A stretch of 64,000 nt of DNA, taken from Polytrichum commune (lineage: Eukaryota; Streptophyta; Polytrichopsida; Polytrichales; Polytrichaceae). Made by a program: the position numbers and the translations under genes. The first letter of the stretch is position 1. The number at the start of each line of letters is the position of its first letter. The notes below the pieces were generated by a model. That model worked only from the letters and a program-made list of their open reading frames with translations. It ran no database searches and was not told the origin of the DNA. The stretch spans positions 8,122,501 through 8,186,500 of the forward strand of contig OX485805.1 of assembly GCA_950295325.1 (NCBI GenBank). The letters run 5' to 3'. Shown here piece by piece: positions 37,571 to 49,389 of the stretch.

Positions 37571-39302
37571 TTATTTGATGTATGTGCTTAGAGTCGTACC
37601 AAACCATACATCACTCAGATATAAATGTACATTTATGATAAAAAGACAAAATTAGGCGCAACTACCTTCTGGTTAGTTGCCCTAGATGCTATATTTTCAT
37701 TAATTACAGTGGATTCTTGTTTCTTACTTGGTGCCTTGCACACACAATCAGCTTGGTGATACACATACCATATTTGGAACAAAACTGATACAATTAGTAA
37801 TTTTTATGAATGATTATTCTAGTGCAATGTTTTGAATATTAATATATAGGTAAATATATAAATAATTTGTGTAGATATGCCCTCAAGTAGATAACGAATT
37901 CAAGGAATATGAAAAAAAAACCCTTCAACTTCATAATAGGGTAAGTTCATGAAATCTACATCCAAAACCATATTCAACTATTTGCTTTTGAGCATCACTT
38001 TTAATGATGAGTTTTGAAGATCTTGAACTCGATATTGTACATTTGAGTATTTAAGATAACAATAGAGGTCATCATGAAAAAAAACAACAATTTAAACAAC
38101 ACTTGCTACTACTTTTAGGCCTTTAACCAAAAATAAATTATGGTTTTAGTATACTGGAACACTTTTTTGGTCCACTCTACCATGCTTGCACCCTCATCTT
38201 TGTTAAAAACATGTCCCATATTTGTGGTTGATTCATTCAAAATGTGTGTTACTTATTTAATTCATGGTCTTTGAAGTTAATTTTAGTGTCAAATTATAAT
38301 ATACTAAAACTCTAGCGTGCACATTATTCTAAGACATCTTCAATGCGTGAATGGGAGGTATCCTCGTTGCAACAATTCCCTTTTGCCAACCAAAATATGT
38401 GGCTCTCCTATGATCACTTCCGACTCCGCAAACATTTCAAGCCTCTGGATGGGCTTAAGAATTGTCTCATCATATTAGTAATTTTGTATCACAAAATTAT
38501 CATCTAAAATTTCAAAAACCCTACAAAGTAGACACGATTATGTATCTAAAACAAAGCAAATTACATAAGACATCAAAGTGAATATTTCTCTTCCTCTTTG
38601 AATGATCACATAACCCCTCCCAATTGCATAACATTCTTCACATGCCCTTCACCTATTTGGTGAGGCCGGTACAAGAAGCTAGAGATTCGAGTGTCAACCC
38701 TAAAATGTCTGCATCCCCATGGACTCTAGTTTGAATTCAAGTGTACCATGGCGGTGACTACTAATATAATCATATATTTTGTAACTTAACAATTCCCTTA
38801 AAAGAATAGCTTGACGGTGTGTAGAATGTTATACCGACACCTCCCCACAATACCATAGTACCTTAACCGCTTCGGCTACTTATGCCGCATACTATTATGA
38901 TATGTATTTTAAGATTCGTAAGTCTAGAATTTAAAGGGAAAGATTCCCGTAATAAAAATTTGATAATTTTAAAATGCAATTTCCGAAACTATCGGTTTCA
39001 TATAAAGAGTTTTTTAGTGCCAAAGTGGTAAAGGCAATACGGTACTCATCTATGTGTCTCACATGGAATGGAAAGAGAAAGGAAGGGGGTAGCCGACCGG
39101 AGAATGTTACATGTTTTCACTTTTGAAACTCATAACATTCCGCAATAATTCACATATGCACGTTGGCTTTTGACGAAAGCCGGACTTGAAAACTCTTGGA
39201 GCCATTGGATTTATAGAGTCCACTCATAGCAAGCACCGATGGAAACGCTGACATATGTACATGTCAAATAGTTCAAAAAATCATAGGACTTACATGTTTG
39301 GT
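37571..39302. other. intergenic sequence, no gene seen
   Basis: I see no recognisable gene or element boundary here. Confidence 0.45.
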
Positions 39303-39482
39303 CATAACATTATCAAGCAGTGTACGTTTGTTCATGAGAGCCTTGAGAATATAACCATGGGATGCCTCCAACCTAGTGCAAGGAGACTCAGATTACATAC
39401 GAGTCTGCACTAGGTTGAGGCATCCCCTGGTTATATTATGAGGGCCCACATGAACGAACATCCACTGTTTAATAATGTTATG
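39303..39482. repeat. ~180-nt foldback with ~78-base arms
   Basis: The left arm (39,303-39,380) and right arm (39,405-39,482) pair over almost their full length. Anchors are CATAACATTAT / ATAATGTTATG, TATAACCA / TGGTTATA, GGGATGCCTC / GAGGCATCCC and CCTAGTGCA / TGCACTAGG. The loop contains a further small stem (GACTC...GAGTC). It could be a MITE remnant or a hairpin RNA precursor. No promoter is evident. Confidence 0.75.
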
Positions 39483-39770
39483 GTCACAATTGCCCGACGC
39501 AACTTTTAGATTTAGCTTGAAAGTCGCGCAAGGTGCGGACAATGTGTAATAGATTCTAGAATCCAAAGGTCCAGCCCCACCGAACGCTAGAGATGAGCTG
39601 AAGAATGTCATGTTTAGAAAGTTCTCTATAAACTATTTCACACGCATAGTGCAATCTCATTGTAACATGTATCTTTTTTGGTGTCCATTTTTCATAAGCC
39701 TTGCCATAATATATTTTATACCACTCAACTATAAGTGTGCTGCATAACCGCATAATAAGGCCCACGTAAA
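39483..39770. other. spacer, no gene seen
   Basis: I see nothing assignable here. Confidence 0.4.
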
Positions 39771-40094
39771 ACTACACTAAATAGGATATTTCGTGTTTGA
39801 TACACTAAAAACGAACGCTCACACTAAATATTAACAACTCTATGAAAGTAAGTAACATTAAATGTAAAATCAAACACTAAATATCAACTATTGCAATATG
39901 TGGAAGTTACATGTTTGAATGTTAGTAAGGATATGGAAAACAAAAATTAACAATGATAAAAGGAGAATTCTAGCATATCTTCTAGCATATCTTCTAACAT
40001 GATTTGTCACAAAAATGGAAAATTAGTGTTGAGCATGGTAGGGAGGTAACAACCTTAAATATAACCAAACACTATATATCCTATTTAGTGTAGT
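39771..40094. mobile_element. 324-bp MITE, target duplication not resolved
   Basis: The terminal inverted repeat is ACTACACTAAATAGGATAT at 39,771, matched by its inverse ATATCCTATTTAGTGTAGT ending at 40,094, with weaker pairing further in. The interior is AT-rich and non-coding. I could not identify a clean target duplication, so the superfamily is open. It ends about 600 bases before the putative 5' leader donor of the metacaspase, so it lies in that gene's promoter region. Confidence 0.65.
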
Positions 40095-40699
40095 GTGCTA
40101 TTGTGCTAAATGAACATAGTTGACCATGTCTTGACTCCCAAGTGGACTCTGCGTGTCCAAATGAATTCCACGTGGAATGGCAAATTAAACCAGGTCCTGA
40201 ACACTGTACGACAGCACACCCAGGCCAGGTCCCCAAATAGGAATATCATCCAATCGCCACCTGACACCTCATCAGGACCTCGATTATCCTACCTTCCCGC
40301 TCTCCTTCTATCACAGCTCTCTCGGGGCGCACACTGCAGACGCTCCCTCGCTGGAATTTACACCTACTTCACGGCTATGGCGTTAGATTACGGCGTGAAG
40401 CGTGTCCGCAGCCGTGTTACTGGCCCGGAAACCTACCCGGTGATATTTTGGTGACCGAATTCGGCCCAGATTCGAGTAGAAACGGTGCTGTTTTGGAGGT
40501 TGTTTGTGGGAAGAGTTGCTGTGTATTTGTGCATGTCGCCTCGACGAGAGTCTTAGTAAGCCCACCGGAGCTCACTTCTTGTGACGAGGCATCGTGTGCT
40601 TTCGAATTATTTGTAATTGCAGTTTGCGTGCTTGTGAGGTTTCTTATTGTCGGCTTAAGTAGCGGTGGTTGAGCAGTGTTTCGGGCTAAGTGGAAGTCG
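40095..40699 (+). promoter_or_regulatory. probable promoter and 5' leader exon of the metacaspase
   Basis: The DNA turns noticeably richer in C and G from about 40,250, unlike the AT-rich repeats upstream, and ends at a strong donor (G|GTAAGT at 40,700). A matching acceptor (TACAG) at 42,132 sits 36 bases before the metacaspase ATG. I infer a non-coding first exon. The start site is not determined. Confidence 0.45.
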
Positions 40700-40794
40700 G
40701 TAAGTTAACGCGTTCAATATTGCGTTGGACGTATATGGAAGAGCCAGTGTTTTTGAGCATGTTCTTGAGATGGTGGAAGATGATGGATTGGGTG

Positions 40795-42055
40795 CAGGCA
40801 GGGTAATATCGTTCTAAGTTGTTGAGCAATCCATTATCGTGTACTCTACCTTGGTATGGTCGTAAGCTCCATGCTTATTACGGATTCTTAATACTTTCAG
40901 AGACCTCCTTGAATGTGTGACATTAGGATTGGTGCATTCTTCTAATCTGAGATGGCAATGTTAGGGTAAGGCATTAGAGTAGTTGCACAGCTGAGCAGTT
41001 GTAGGTGAATCAGCCGACCGTAATTAGCCTCCATCAATCAGCATGTATGTCCCAGCAGGCCACCGTATTTCATCTCCTAAGTATTGGATGCAGGTCGCAA
41101 GGTGAACGCAGGCAGGGTTTAATCGCTCTAAGTTGTTGAGATAGCCATATATCGTTAGACTCTCTACCTCGGAAGGGCCTGAAGCTCCAGGCTTGTTACG
41201 GGTTCTTAGTACTTTTAGAGGCTTTCTTGAATGCGTGACACTAGGATTGGTGCATTTTTCTAATTTGCAGAGATGGCAATGTTAGGGTAAGGGTTTAGCT
41301 AGTTTGAAGAGGAGTTGCACAGCTGAGCAGTAGTAGGTGGATCAGCCGACCTTGATTAGCCTCCCTCAATCAGCATGTGTGTCCCAGTGGCCTATCGTAT
41401 GACATCCTTCACTGCTATCTCCTAAGTACTGGATGCGTCCGAAGTTGTTGAGATAGCCATTATCGTTATACTCTACCTTGGTATGGCCAGGAACTTCATG
41501 CTTGTTACGGATTCTGGATACTTTCAGAGGCCTTCTTGAATTTTTGGCACCAGGATTGGTGCATTTTCTAATTGCAGAGCTGTCAATATTAGGGTAAGTT
41601 TCATGGATAATGTCAAGAGTTGCATAGGTGAGGAATGGTAGGTGTATCACCCGACCTTAGCCTCCCTCAATCAGTATGTATGCTCCAGTGGGGTCTCGTA
41701 TTAGATCCTTCACTGCTATCTCCTAACTCTTGGATGTATTGGATGCAGGTCGCAAGGTGAAGGCAGGCAGGGTATGATCGTTCTAAGGTGTTGAGAAATC
41801 CATTATCTTTAGACTTTGCCTTGGCAGGGCCAGGAGCTGTATACCTGTTACGATTTCTTGAAACTTTCAGAGGCCTTCTTGAATGTGTGACACTAGGATT
41901 GCTGAGATGACAATGTTAGGGTAAGCTTATGGATAATTTTGAAGAGTAGTTGCACAGCTGAGCAGTAATAGGTGAATCACCCGACCTTAGCCTCCCTCAA
42001 GCAGCATGTCCTAGCGGGCTATCGTATAACACCATTCACTGTTAGTTACATCCTA
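40795..42055 (+). repeat. four imperfect ~320-bp tandem repeats in the putative leader intron
   Basis: The anchor GTTGTTGAG (GGTGTTGAG in the last copy) recurs at about 40,818, 41,132, 41,443 and 41,787, giving spacings of about 314, 311 and 344. Each unit repeats TACTTTCAGAGGC, GACACTAGGATTGGTGCAT, GGCAATGTTAGGGTAAG, GTTGCACAGCTGAGCAG, CCGACCTTAGCCTCC and CAATCAGCATGT with many substitutions. There is no coding frame across units. Each unit carries a GGGTAAG donor-like motif, and units 2 and 3 also have a TTGCAG acceptor-like motif. Confidence 0.85.
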
Positions 42056-42168
42056 TGCCGTACTTGTTTGGAGTAAGGTAACAGGGAAGTTTTGAAATAC
42101 TTGTGCAGTGTCTACAAATTGATTACATACAGTAGTTAACGGGAGGACCGGAGGTAGACGTTTGGACC

Positions 42169-45100
42169 ATGGTGAAGAGAGCGTTGCTAGTTGGTTGCAA
42201 CTACCCGGGGATGCCATGTGAGCTGAAGGGACCAGCAAATGATGTGGAGCGCATGCGAAAATTGCTTGTGAAGCGCTTCAAATTTGACAATGAGGAGATT
42301 TTGCAACTGGTGGATACCGATCCTGAGGGACGGCAGCCTACTGGAGCCAACATCCGTCAATGCCTGGTATCATTTTTGAATACCTCACTTTTATTGCATT
42401 TTAAGATTGTTTGCAATGGCAGCGGATGCAGATAGGGGAGCAATTTGTAAAGTCAGGTCGAAGTGATTTGTTTTTTTGTCATCTATCTCAGAAAATATTT
42501 GAACATATGTGGTTAATGGTTTTCCAAAAGACTAATGGAAGATGTGGGGTTTAGTGGAGTTCACAGTTTGTCACAGTAATTGGTATCACTGTCCAGAAAT
42601 GTAGACTCAATAAAATATTCAATCTATAAAATCCTGCTCAGGGATATATCAACTGAATCATGGTTAGTGCCCCTATCAACCTTACCAAAGATACACATTT
42701 GAACTGCTTTTTGCAATTTGTTTATCCTGCAGCGGAAGCTCACCGAGGGAGCTGAGCGTGGAGATGTACTGTTTTTCCACTTCAGCGGGCATGGAACGCA
42801 GGTCAGTATGTCTTTTATACCAGGTTCACTTTATTCTTCGAGTGCATATGAACGGCCTGGGAAATGCTTTTGTGAATTTTAGTATTTCAAGCTAACCCAA
42901 TTGTAGCTTTGTTCAACCTGTCAGCGATTTTTGTGGGTTGCAGTTTAGAACAATTTACTCTTGTTGTATCAGCATCAGCTTATGCATTTGGAAAAATCAT
43001 ACCCCTAAGCTTAAATTTTATTGTTTGTGCAGTTACCCCCAGAAGCTGGAATGCCGGATGATACAGGATATGAGGAGTGCATTGTGCCATCTGACATGAA
43101 CCTCCTTTCAGGTTTTTCTTTCTGCATCTTTCTTCCTCTAATATGGTGTGGACATGGACATGAACATGTAGTCTACCAGAGAAAGTGACCTACTGCTGTG
43201 TAGCACCATTAAATTCCTAGAATTGAATCTGCTTCCAACTATGTGGGGTTGCTGAAACCGTGAACCTTCCACACAAGTGGTTTGATGATGATATTTGTGA
43301 GATGCTGTTGTGTGGAAGCGATTCTCATTTTGCAGTGAACAATATTCTATTAGGGCAGTTAACTGTACATTGTACGTGGCAAGAGTTGTCTCTCAAGAGG
43401 ATTGGAGGCACTTCCACTGTAATAAAATTTCAAAAATGCCGAAGACTTTGGAATTCCCTAATTGTCGATCCTACTACAAATTGCTGATTCCCTGCATGCT
43501 CCTGAAATGTGATCAGATGATGACTTCCGCGAGCTTGTGGATAAAATTCCACCTGGAGTAAACTTCACCTTCTTAGCTGACGCATGTCACAGCGGAGGAC
43601 TCATTGATAGCGAGAAAGAGCAAATTAGTGATAGGCACGCCCATGGGGCAGGCTTATCTCCAGGAAGGAGAACTAAACCAAGACCTGAGGCAAGACCAGG
43701 AAATCGACCCCCGGTACGTGCAGGCGATGAGGGTCTAATGGGACCAGTAGTTGCTGATGGAATAGAATTAGGCCGAGCTGGTGCAGATCAAAGTGGGGGT
43801 AAAACAAATTCTCGGATGGGAGCTGTTGGTCAAGCATTAGGTTCCCGTTTCAATCATCGAGGTTCACCTGGCGATCATCATGGAGATGGAGAAGTTGACC
43901 CTCAGGATATAGATGCGTATGGGCAACAACCCGAATCGCCTTTTGAAAATAAATACACCGAGGGAGGCTCAGCTTATGCACTAGATCATCAAAATTTGCA
44001 TGAGAATGGGGACACAGGGGAGCATACAGGCACACGGTTTAAAGTAGACCAAAGCTCAGTGGTGTCTCCACGTGTTAAAACACAGGAGAAACAGAAACAT
44101 AAAAAGTCGGGACATACAGATCGACTTGGGTATTGTACAGATCACACAAATTTCATGAAGAGCACGTCAATGGAGCCTAATGTAGGTTATGTAGTTGAAA
44201 GCATTGGGTATACCTCGGACGTAAGGTATATGCAAAGTGCACCAAGTGAGCCCATGACAGGGTTTGCTGACAGAGGATTTGGATACACACCAGAGGGAAT
44301 GTTTGAGGTGCCTGCAGGGAGGCCATATTCAGGAAGCTATAACCCATCAGAAGAAGCATACCACGGCCCTCCCATTGGGTACCCTGCAGAAGATGTTGAA
44401 TTTGAAAGGCCTGCAAAACCTTTGAGGTCCAGGGTGGATGAATTTGGGCACCCTTACGAGAGGCCTCCCAGAGCTGCCATACACGATGAAGGCTTTGAGT
44501 TTCCACCTCGAGGGTCTTATGAGAGGCCTTTGAGGCCCATGGCTGATGATAATTATTTGTACTCTTCTGGCGGAGCTTTTGCAAGGCCTTTGAGGCCCTT
44601 GGATGAGGGCTTTCCTGAAGCTTCTGAAGGAGTTTACAGGAGACCTTACGGAGCAGAAGATACTTATGGCAGGCCTGAGGACTCCTATGACAGGTAGGAC
44701 CTCATCAAGTTTCTAACAAGTCCATTTAGGTTGCCGGTAAATTCTCATTGAAATGATATGACCTGGTTAATAGATTTAAACCACAGCCCTGTTTTAATTG
44801 CTATCTACATGATGTGAGGTGATACTTTGACTCAACTGAGATTATGTAGGTTCATTTACATAAGTGCTGAGCATAGATAATTACATTAGGTCAAAACAGC
44901 TTTGAATGCTTCTTGTAGCAATTGACAGGGGATTCCTACTCACCAAATTATGTCTTATTTGAATTCCATAAGCAAAAGTTATAAGGGATCGAAGATTGAT
45001 TTGTAGATGACCTCAAACCAACATGGGAGCCTGATGTTAAGGTGGTGGACATTCTCAGAATCAATTAGTACTTATTATGGGGTTATTCTGCAAGATTTTA

Positions 45101-46643
45101 GGCTGTTGGTTTTAGCACCATCTACTTCAATTTAGAAAATTGAGTGACCTTGTCTTCATAAGCTGATCAACTGCTAAGGAACTCAACATGTCATGGTGGT
45201 GGATATTGACACTGCTTGTTGACTTAGCTGTGATAAATTAGTCTTTCATGGGCTCACTTCATGACAGAAATAATTTATGCTTCAAGAACAGCGTCATCAC
45301 ATACATCTGATGTATGTGGAGCTTGTTGATGTTTTTTCTGCTTTTGCAGGTATGGAGAACCTCCGCATGATTTTGATCCTAGAGATGGAGAGAGATTGAA
45401 GTATGACAGAGAAGGATACGGGAGGGGTGATGATCGGCAAACAGAGTATGAAGATGGGAGTGGATATGTTGACAGTCGATCCCCACGATATTCCAAGTAT
45501 CCAGAAAGTGGGGACAATCGTGGTGCATACCCAGAGACAGGTCAAAACAACAGTCATTACCGCAGAGATGACAGGAATGGTTACTTGGGCAGACCTCATC
45601 ACACCCCTGTGAAATATAAATCTCTAGATTGGCAGACGTTGATGGAAATTCTGAGTGAACGCACAGGTCAGAAAGTCAAGCAACGCAGCATACGAAGAAC
45701 TCTTTATAATATTTTTGGAGAAGAGGCAAGCCCAACAGTGAAATTTTTTGTGAACGAAGTCTACAACCACCTTGAGGTGAGATCTGTGGGTTCACTTTTA
45801 ATTGGGGATTGAATTTATTCTGCAATTGCGTAACTTTAGCCATTGATGGCATCCTCAAGTTATAAGTTATTGAGATGTCCTACAGAAAATTTGTGCAGTT
45901 TGTAAATTTTCTGCTCATACATACAACCTTCAATACTAGGGGAATCCTTAAATTCTGATTAAAAGCACCTGATTCCAACCTTTATTTAGTGATCTAGAAG
46001 CTTAAAGCCCTAAAATGGTTGCTGATATGAGCACTTGTCCCACTAAAGAAGTTATATCAAAAAGCCATTTTCATGTTCCCTTTCTTCCATCCAACATTTC
46101 TAGTACTTTAATAACAAGATGGATATTATGCTTACATGTTTATGTTGGATATAGCAGATTGGAGCTGGTGGTGGCGGTGATAATGGTAATGGTAACCATC
46201 ATGGTATCTTAAGCAAAATTGGAGGCTTGGCAAGCAATCTTCTCAAAACTAAAATCACAGATTCCCCAACGGCGGGTGGGGTTCATAGGGGGAGTGGAAC
46301 CCCTACTGGCAGAGAAGGTGGGAGCATTTCTCAATATATCCAGGACTGGTACAGTCAAAGACAACGTCGTAGAAGCAGGGATCCAGGCATCCTTATCAGT
46401 GCGTGTGAGCCACAAGAAATGTCAGCTGATGCCAACCCCACCAATGATCCCAAACACGCATATGGTGCACTTAGTAACGCTATTCAGACGGTAGTTGGCC
46501 AATCTCGTGGATTTCTTACAAACCGGGAGGTTGTCATGGCTGCTAGAAAGTTGCTTAGCCAGCAAGGTTACAGATACCAACACCCGTGTCTTTACTGCAC
46601 CGACCGAAAGGCAGACAGACTTTTTTTGTGTGCAGTCAAATGA
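42169..46643 (+). CDS. type II metacaspase with greatly lengthened linker
   Basis: A cysteine protease that cuts after Arg/Lys; plant type II metacaspases are calcium-activated and act in wounding and programmed cell death. The coding exons are 42,169-42,366, 42,733-42,801, 43,033-43,111, 43,517-44,693, 45,350-45,776 and 46,158-46,643. Phases join cleanly to give 811 residues. The p20-like part (1-160) has CNYPG, the catalytic HFSGHGT with His86 and DACHSGG with Cys139. These are the same positions I recall for Arabidopsis metacaspase 4. The p10-like part (about 598-811) has SLDWQTLMEILSERTG, FGEEASP, ILISACEPQEMSADANP, AYGALSNA and CLYCTD. The linker is ~435 residues, against ~150-230 recalled for usual type II proteins. 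It is low-complexity, with a ~20-residue (E/A)RPLRP repeat (411-508) and a ~26-residue GYT repeat (about 315-376). No stop or frameshift is seen. Confidence 0.9.
44694..45349 (+). other. metacaspase intron 4, with R3-like terminus
   Basis: The donor GTAGGA follows ATGACAG and the acceptor is TTGCAG. Near 45,105 the intron contains GTTGGTTTTAGCACCATCTA, very like the conserved end of repeat R3, with a similar following segment (CTTGTCTTCATAA). It may be a remnant of an R3 insertion. Confidence 0.45.
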
Positions 46644-48048
46644 TGATTTTGTGAAGGCTGGATTGGGGACGAGTATATACAGACTTTTGTTCAACTGGGG
46701 CCGACATGTTCATCATTCTGCTGGCACTAGGTTGGCATTTTTTTCTCTTCACAAGTGTGTAATATGTGTACAGTAGAATCATATTCACAAGTTTAGCACT
46801 GTAGGATTCAAGCAAGCCGATTTGAACTTGCTTGAGTTGCAACTATTACCAGACAATTAATCTATGAGGCAGGTATTGCCGGGAATGAGTTCTACGTGTG
46901 TGCTCCACAAACAATCTGTGCTCGATGTTTTGTAGGTGATTCTGAAGGGTGCGTTCTTTCTCCATGATAAGTTCTTGGGCTATCCAGCTTCGCATATATT
47001 TCAGCACTATCTATCCCTGGAGAAATTTAGTGGTTGTATAGGTGTTGTACACTGAATCTGCTTCATGCTTCTGAATGGGTGAAAGTGTGCATGTGGATAA
47101 CCCTATGGAACCTTTGATTTCGATAAAAAGACACTTAACAAATCCTTGTTATTTTATTGACATTTCCTTTATCTTATTGATTTTTGATACTGAAGGCCAA
47201 TTCCATTGGATGGTTTCACACACCCTTCATTTTGAAGTTGGCTTCTTTTACAAGGTTTCATTCTAGTCATCATTCTTTGTCAATGTTTAAGTAGAAAATG
47301 TGACTTGAATATTGCAATTTCCGGCTACATAACTTTCCTCCACAGTGCACTAGATGAATCTACATGATCAACACTTCATTAACGCATGTGCAACAACTGT
47401 TTGTCATCTCTCTGGAGTTATTACGAGGAGTCAGGATCTTGTTGGTGCTATGTGAAAGCACTCAAATGTGGGAATAAAGGAGACGGAACACATCTAAATA
47501 GTCAACATAAATGGGAGGTGCCTATATGACCACTTCATGAGCACGAGAATCTTCACTTTGATACTGAATAAGATATTCATATGAGCTCCAAAAATTATGA
47601 AGAAAGTGGCTATGGTCTCAATTTGGATTTGCTCATCATTCATATTAATTGTGTGTTTCATAATGTAGGAAAAAGTGAGCTAGTCGAAAAAAGTAACCAT
47701 CTAAAACCCATTTACCTTATTTGAAATTAGCAGAGAAGGTCGGCCAATATCAAGACTCACGAATTTGCATATGCAATAGAGCAAAATTCCATTGTATTTA
47801 GAAAAGTGTTGTAATGAGGTTGAGTGCAATCCCCCCCCCCAAAACTGGTAGTTCTTCCTGGTGCCGAACAGTGGATTGTCCATTGGTTTGTCCATCCAAC
47901 GACTCGTCTCAAATTTGGAGGGGACTTAAAAAAAATCTACAACGCAGTCTACACTGGAAAATTGAATTAAAAGGGAGTCGTATTGATGCCGGAGATAAAA
48001 TTTTCATGGCGCACAAAAATCTCCTAGATACTTGCGCGCTGACCTTGA
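46644..48048. other. 3' flanks of metacaspase and CIPK, with an inverted R2 copy
   Basis: The two genes converge here. Both 3' untranslated regions should lie in this interval, but I cannot place poly(A) sites with confidence. An inverted R2 copy occupies about 47,510-47,660 (GAGCACGAGAATCTTCACTT, CATATGAGCTCC, TGGCTATGG). A C-run is present near 47,830-47,840. Confidence 0.55.
47510..47660 (-). repeat. dispersed repeat R2, inverted partial copy
   Basis: The reverse complement reads CCATAGCCA, GGAGCTCATATGAATATC, AAGTGAAGATTCTCGTGCTC, as in the other R2 copies. It is closest by eye to the copy inside intron 7 of the LRR kinase. Confidence 0.65.
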
Positions 48049-49389
48049 TCACTTCTTAGGTATGCACTTCCTTGCATCCACTGATGGTTTGAAGATAATA
48101 TCTTTCAGACCCTTACCCACCAGGTCATTGTAGAAGGTTCGATACTCCAAGGTATCCCCACTATTTTTCTGCAACTCCACCATGTGAATGCAAGGAGCAA
48201 CCTCAATGACCTCAGTGGCTATGGAGAGATGGCCTTTCCTGCCCACTTTATCTCCTTCCAGTTTCATCATGTGGTCATGGGTGCGAGCATGGAAGCCCAA
48301 AGGCTTTGCAGCCGACTCGATGGCACTCATAATGTCCTTGCAAGGTTTCGTGCTCTTGAAGATGGTGTCCTGCTTCGTCTCGAAAAGGGGAGAGAGGTTG
48401 AAATTATCTGCTTGCAGATGGTTGATAAGCTCAAAAGCATTCATCGTCACATAGGGTTGATGAGTGCTCACTTCGGTAGCCATGTCGTCCACGTTATGAT
48501 CACTAAATTTTTTTTCAACATCATCATCACGATCATGGACATCCTGCACATCCTCAGAGTCATCGAACTTGGCAGGCTTGTATCCCTTCTTAAACCACGT
48601 GTCCTGGTAAATCTGTGCAGCGTTCATACGAGTCTTCGGATTAGGATCCAAAATTCTTGTGATGATTTTCTCTGCACCTGTTGAAAACCAAGATGGGAAC
48701 GTGAAGTCTGAACGCATGATCTTTTTGTACAATGCCGGTTGATGGGTGTCATCGAAAGGCAAGTAGCCAGCCATGAGAACAAATAAGATGACACCGCACG
48801 ACCATAAGTCTGCCGTGGAGCCATGGTATCCATTATTTCTGATGACTTCCGGTGCAATGTAATTCGGAGTTCCACACGCCGTATGTAACAACCCATCACG
48901 TCCACATTGCTGGGGTAAGGCGCTAAGACCAAAGTCGGATATCTTCAAGTTGCCTTGATCATCTAGGAGGAGGTTTTCTGGCTTCAGATCCCGATGGTAC
49001 ACATTCCGGCTGTGACAGTAATCAACCGCATCTATGAGTTGCTGGAAGTACTTCCTGGCTTCATCCTCTCGTAATCTTCCATACTGCTTGATTTTGTCAT
49101 AAAGCTCCCCGCCTTTCACGTACTCCAATACGATGAATATCCTCTTCTTGGTGGCTACGACCTCCCGAAGCTGGACAATGTAAGGATGCCTCACCAACTT
49201 CATGGTGGAAATCTCGCTCTTGATCTGCTTCACCGTCATGTGTTGCTGCACGATCATCTCCTTCTCCAACACTTTTATGGCCACAAGCTCATTAGTCTCT
49301 GTGTCCCTTGCAAGCTTCACCTTCGCAAAACTGCCATGGCCGATGGTTTTACCGAGCACATACTTCCCGATGACACGCTTGGGATCCAT
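48049..49389 (-). CDS. CBL-interacting protein kinase (CIPK/SnRK3), intronless
   Basis: A Ser/Thr kinase that is activated by calcineurin B-like calcium sensors and phosphorylates ion transporters and other targets. I place the start at the ATG at 49,387-49,389 (MDPKRVIGKYVLG). An in-frame ATG 16 codons upstream (49,437) gives a 462-residue version, but family members normally begin close to the kinase domain. In the 462-residue numbering: glycine loop GHGSFAKV (33-40), VAIK Lys55, HRD Asp150, DFG Asp168, HTACGTPNY activation loop and APE (195-197). The regulatory region has the NAF motif (MNAFELI, 332-338), which binds CBL and self-inhibits, then a PPI-type segment and FYNDLVGKGLKDI near the end. 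The length fits the family. All key residues are present and no intron interrupts the frame. Confidence 0.93.
   Translation of the reverse strand: MDPKRVIGKYVLGKTIGHGSFAKVKLARDTETNELVAIKVLEKEMIVQQHMTVKQIKSEISTMKLVRHPYIVQLREVVATKKRIFIVLEYVKGGELYDKIKQYGRLREDEARKYFQQLIDAVDYCHSRNVYHRDLKPENLLLDDQGNLKISDFGLSALPQQCGRDGLLHTACGTPNYIAPEVIRNNGYHGSTADLWSCGVILFVLMAGYLPFDDTHQPALYKKIMRSDFTFPSWFSTGAEKIITRILDPNPKTRMNAAQIYQDTWFKKGYKPAKFDDSEDVQDVHDRDDDVEKKFSDHNVDDMATEVSTHQPYVTMNAFELINHLQADNFNLSPLFETKQDTIFKSTKPCKDIMSAIESAAKPLGFHARTHDHMMKLEGDKVGRKGHLSIATEVIEVAPCIHMVELQKNSGDTLEYRTFYNDLVGKGLKDIIFKPSVDARKCIPKK

Noticed and set aside
43850-44584. Minus-strand open frames inside metacaspase exon 4
   Set aside because: They are shadows of the low-complexity linker; the plus-strand frame is supported by flanking protease motifs and splice phases.
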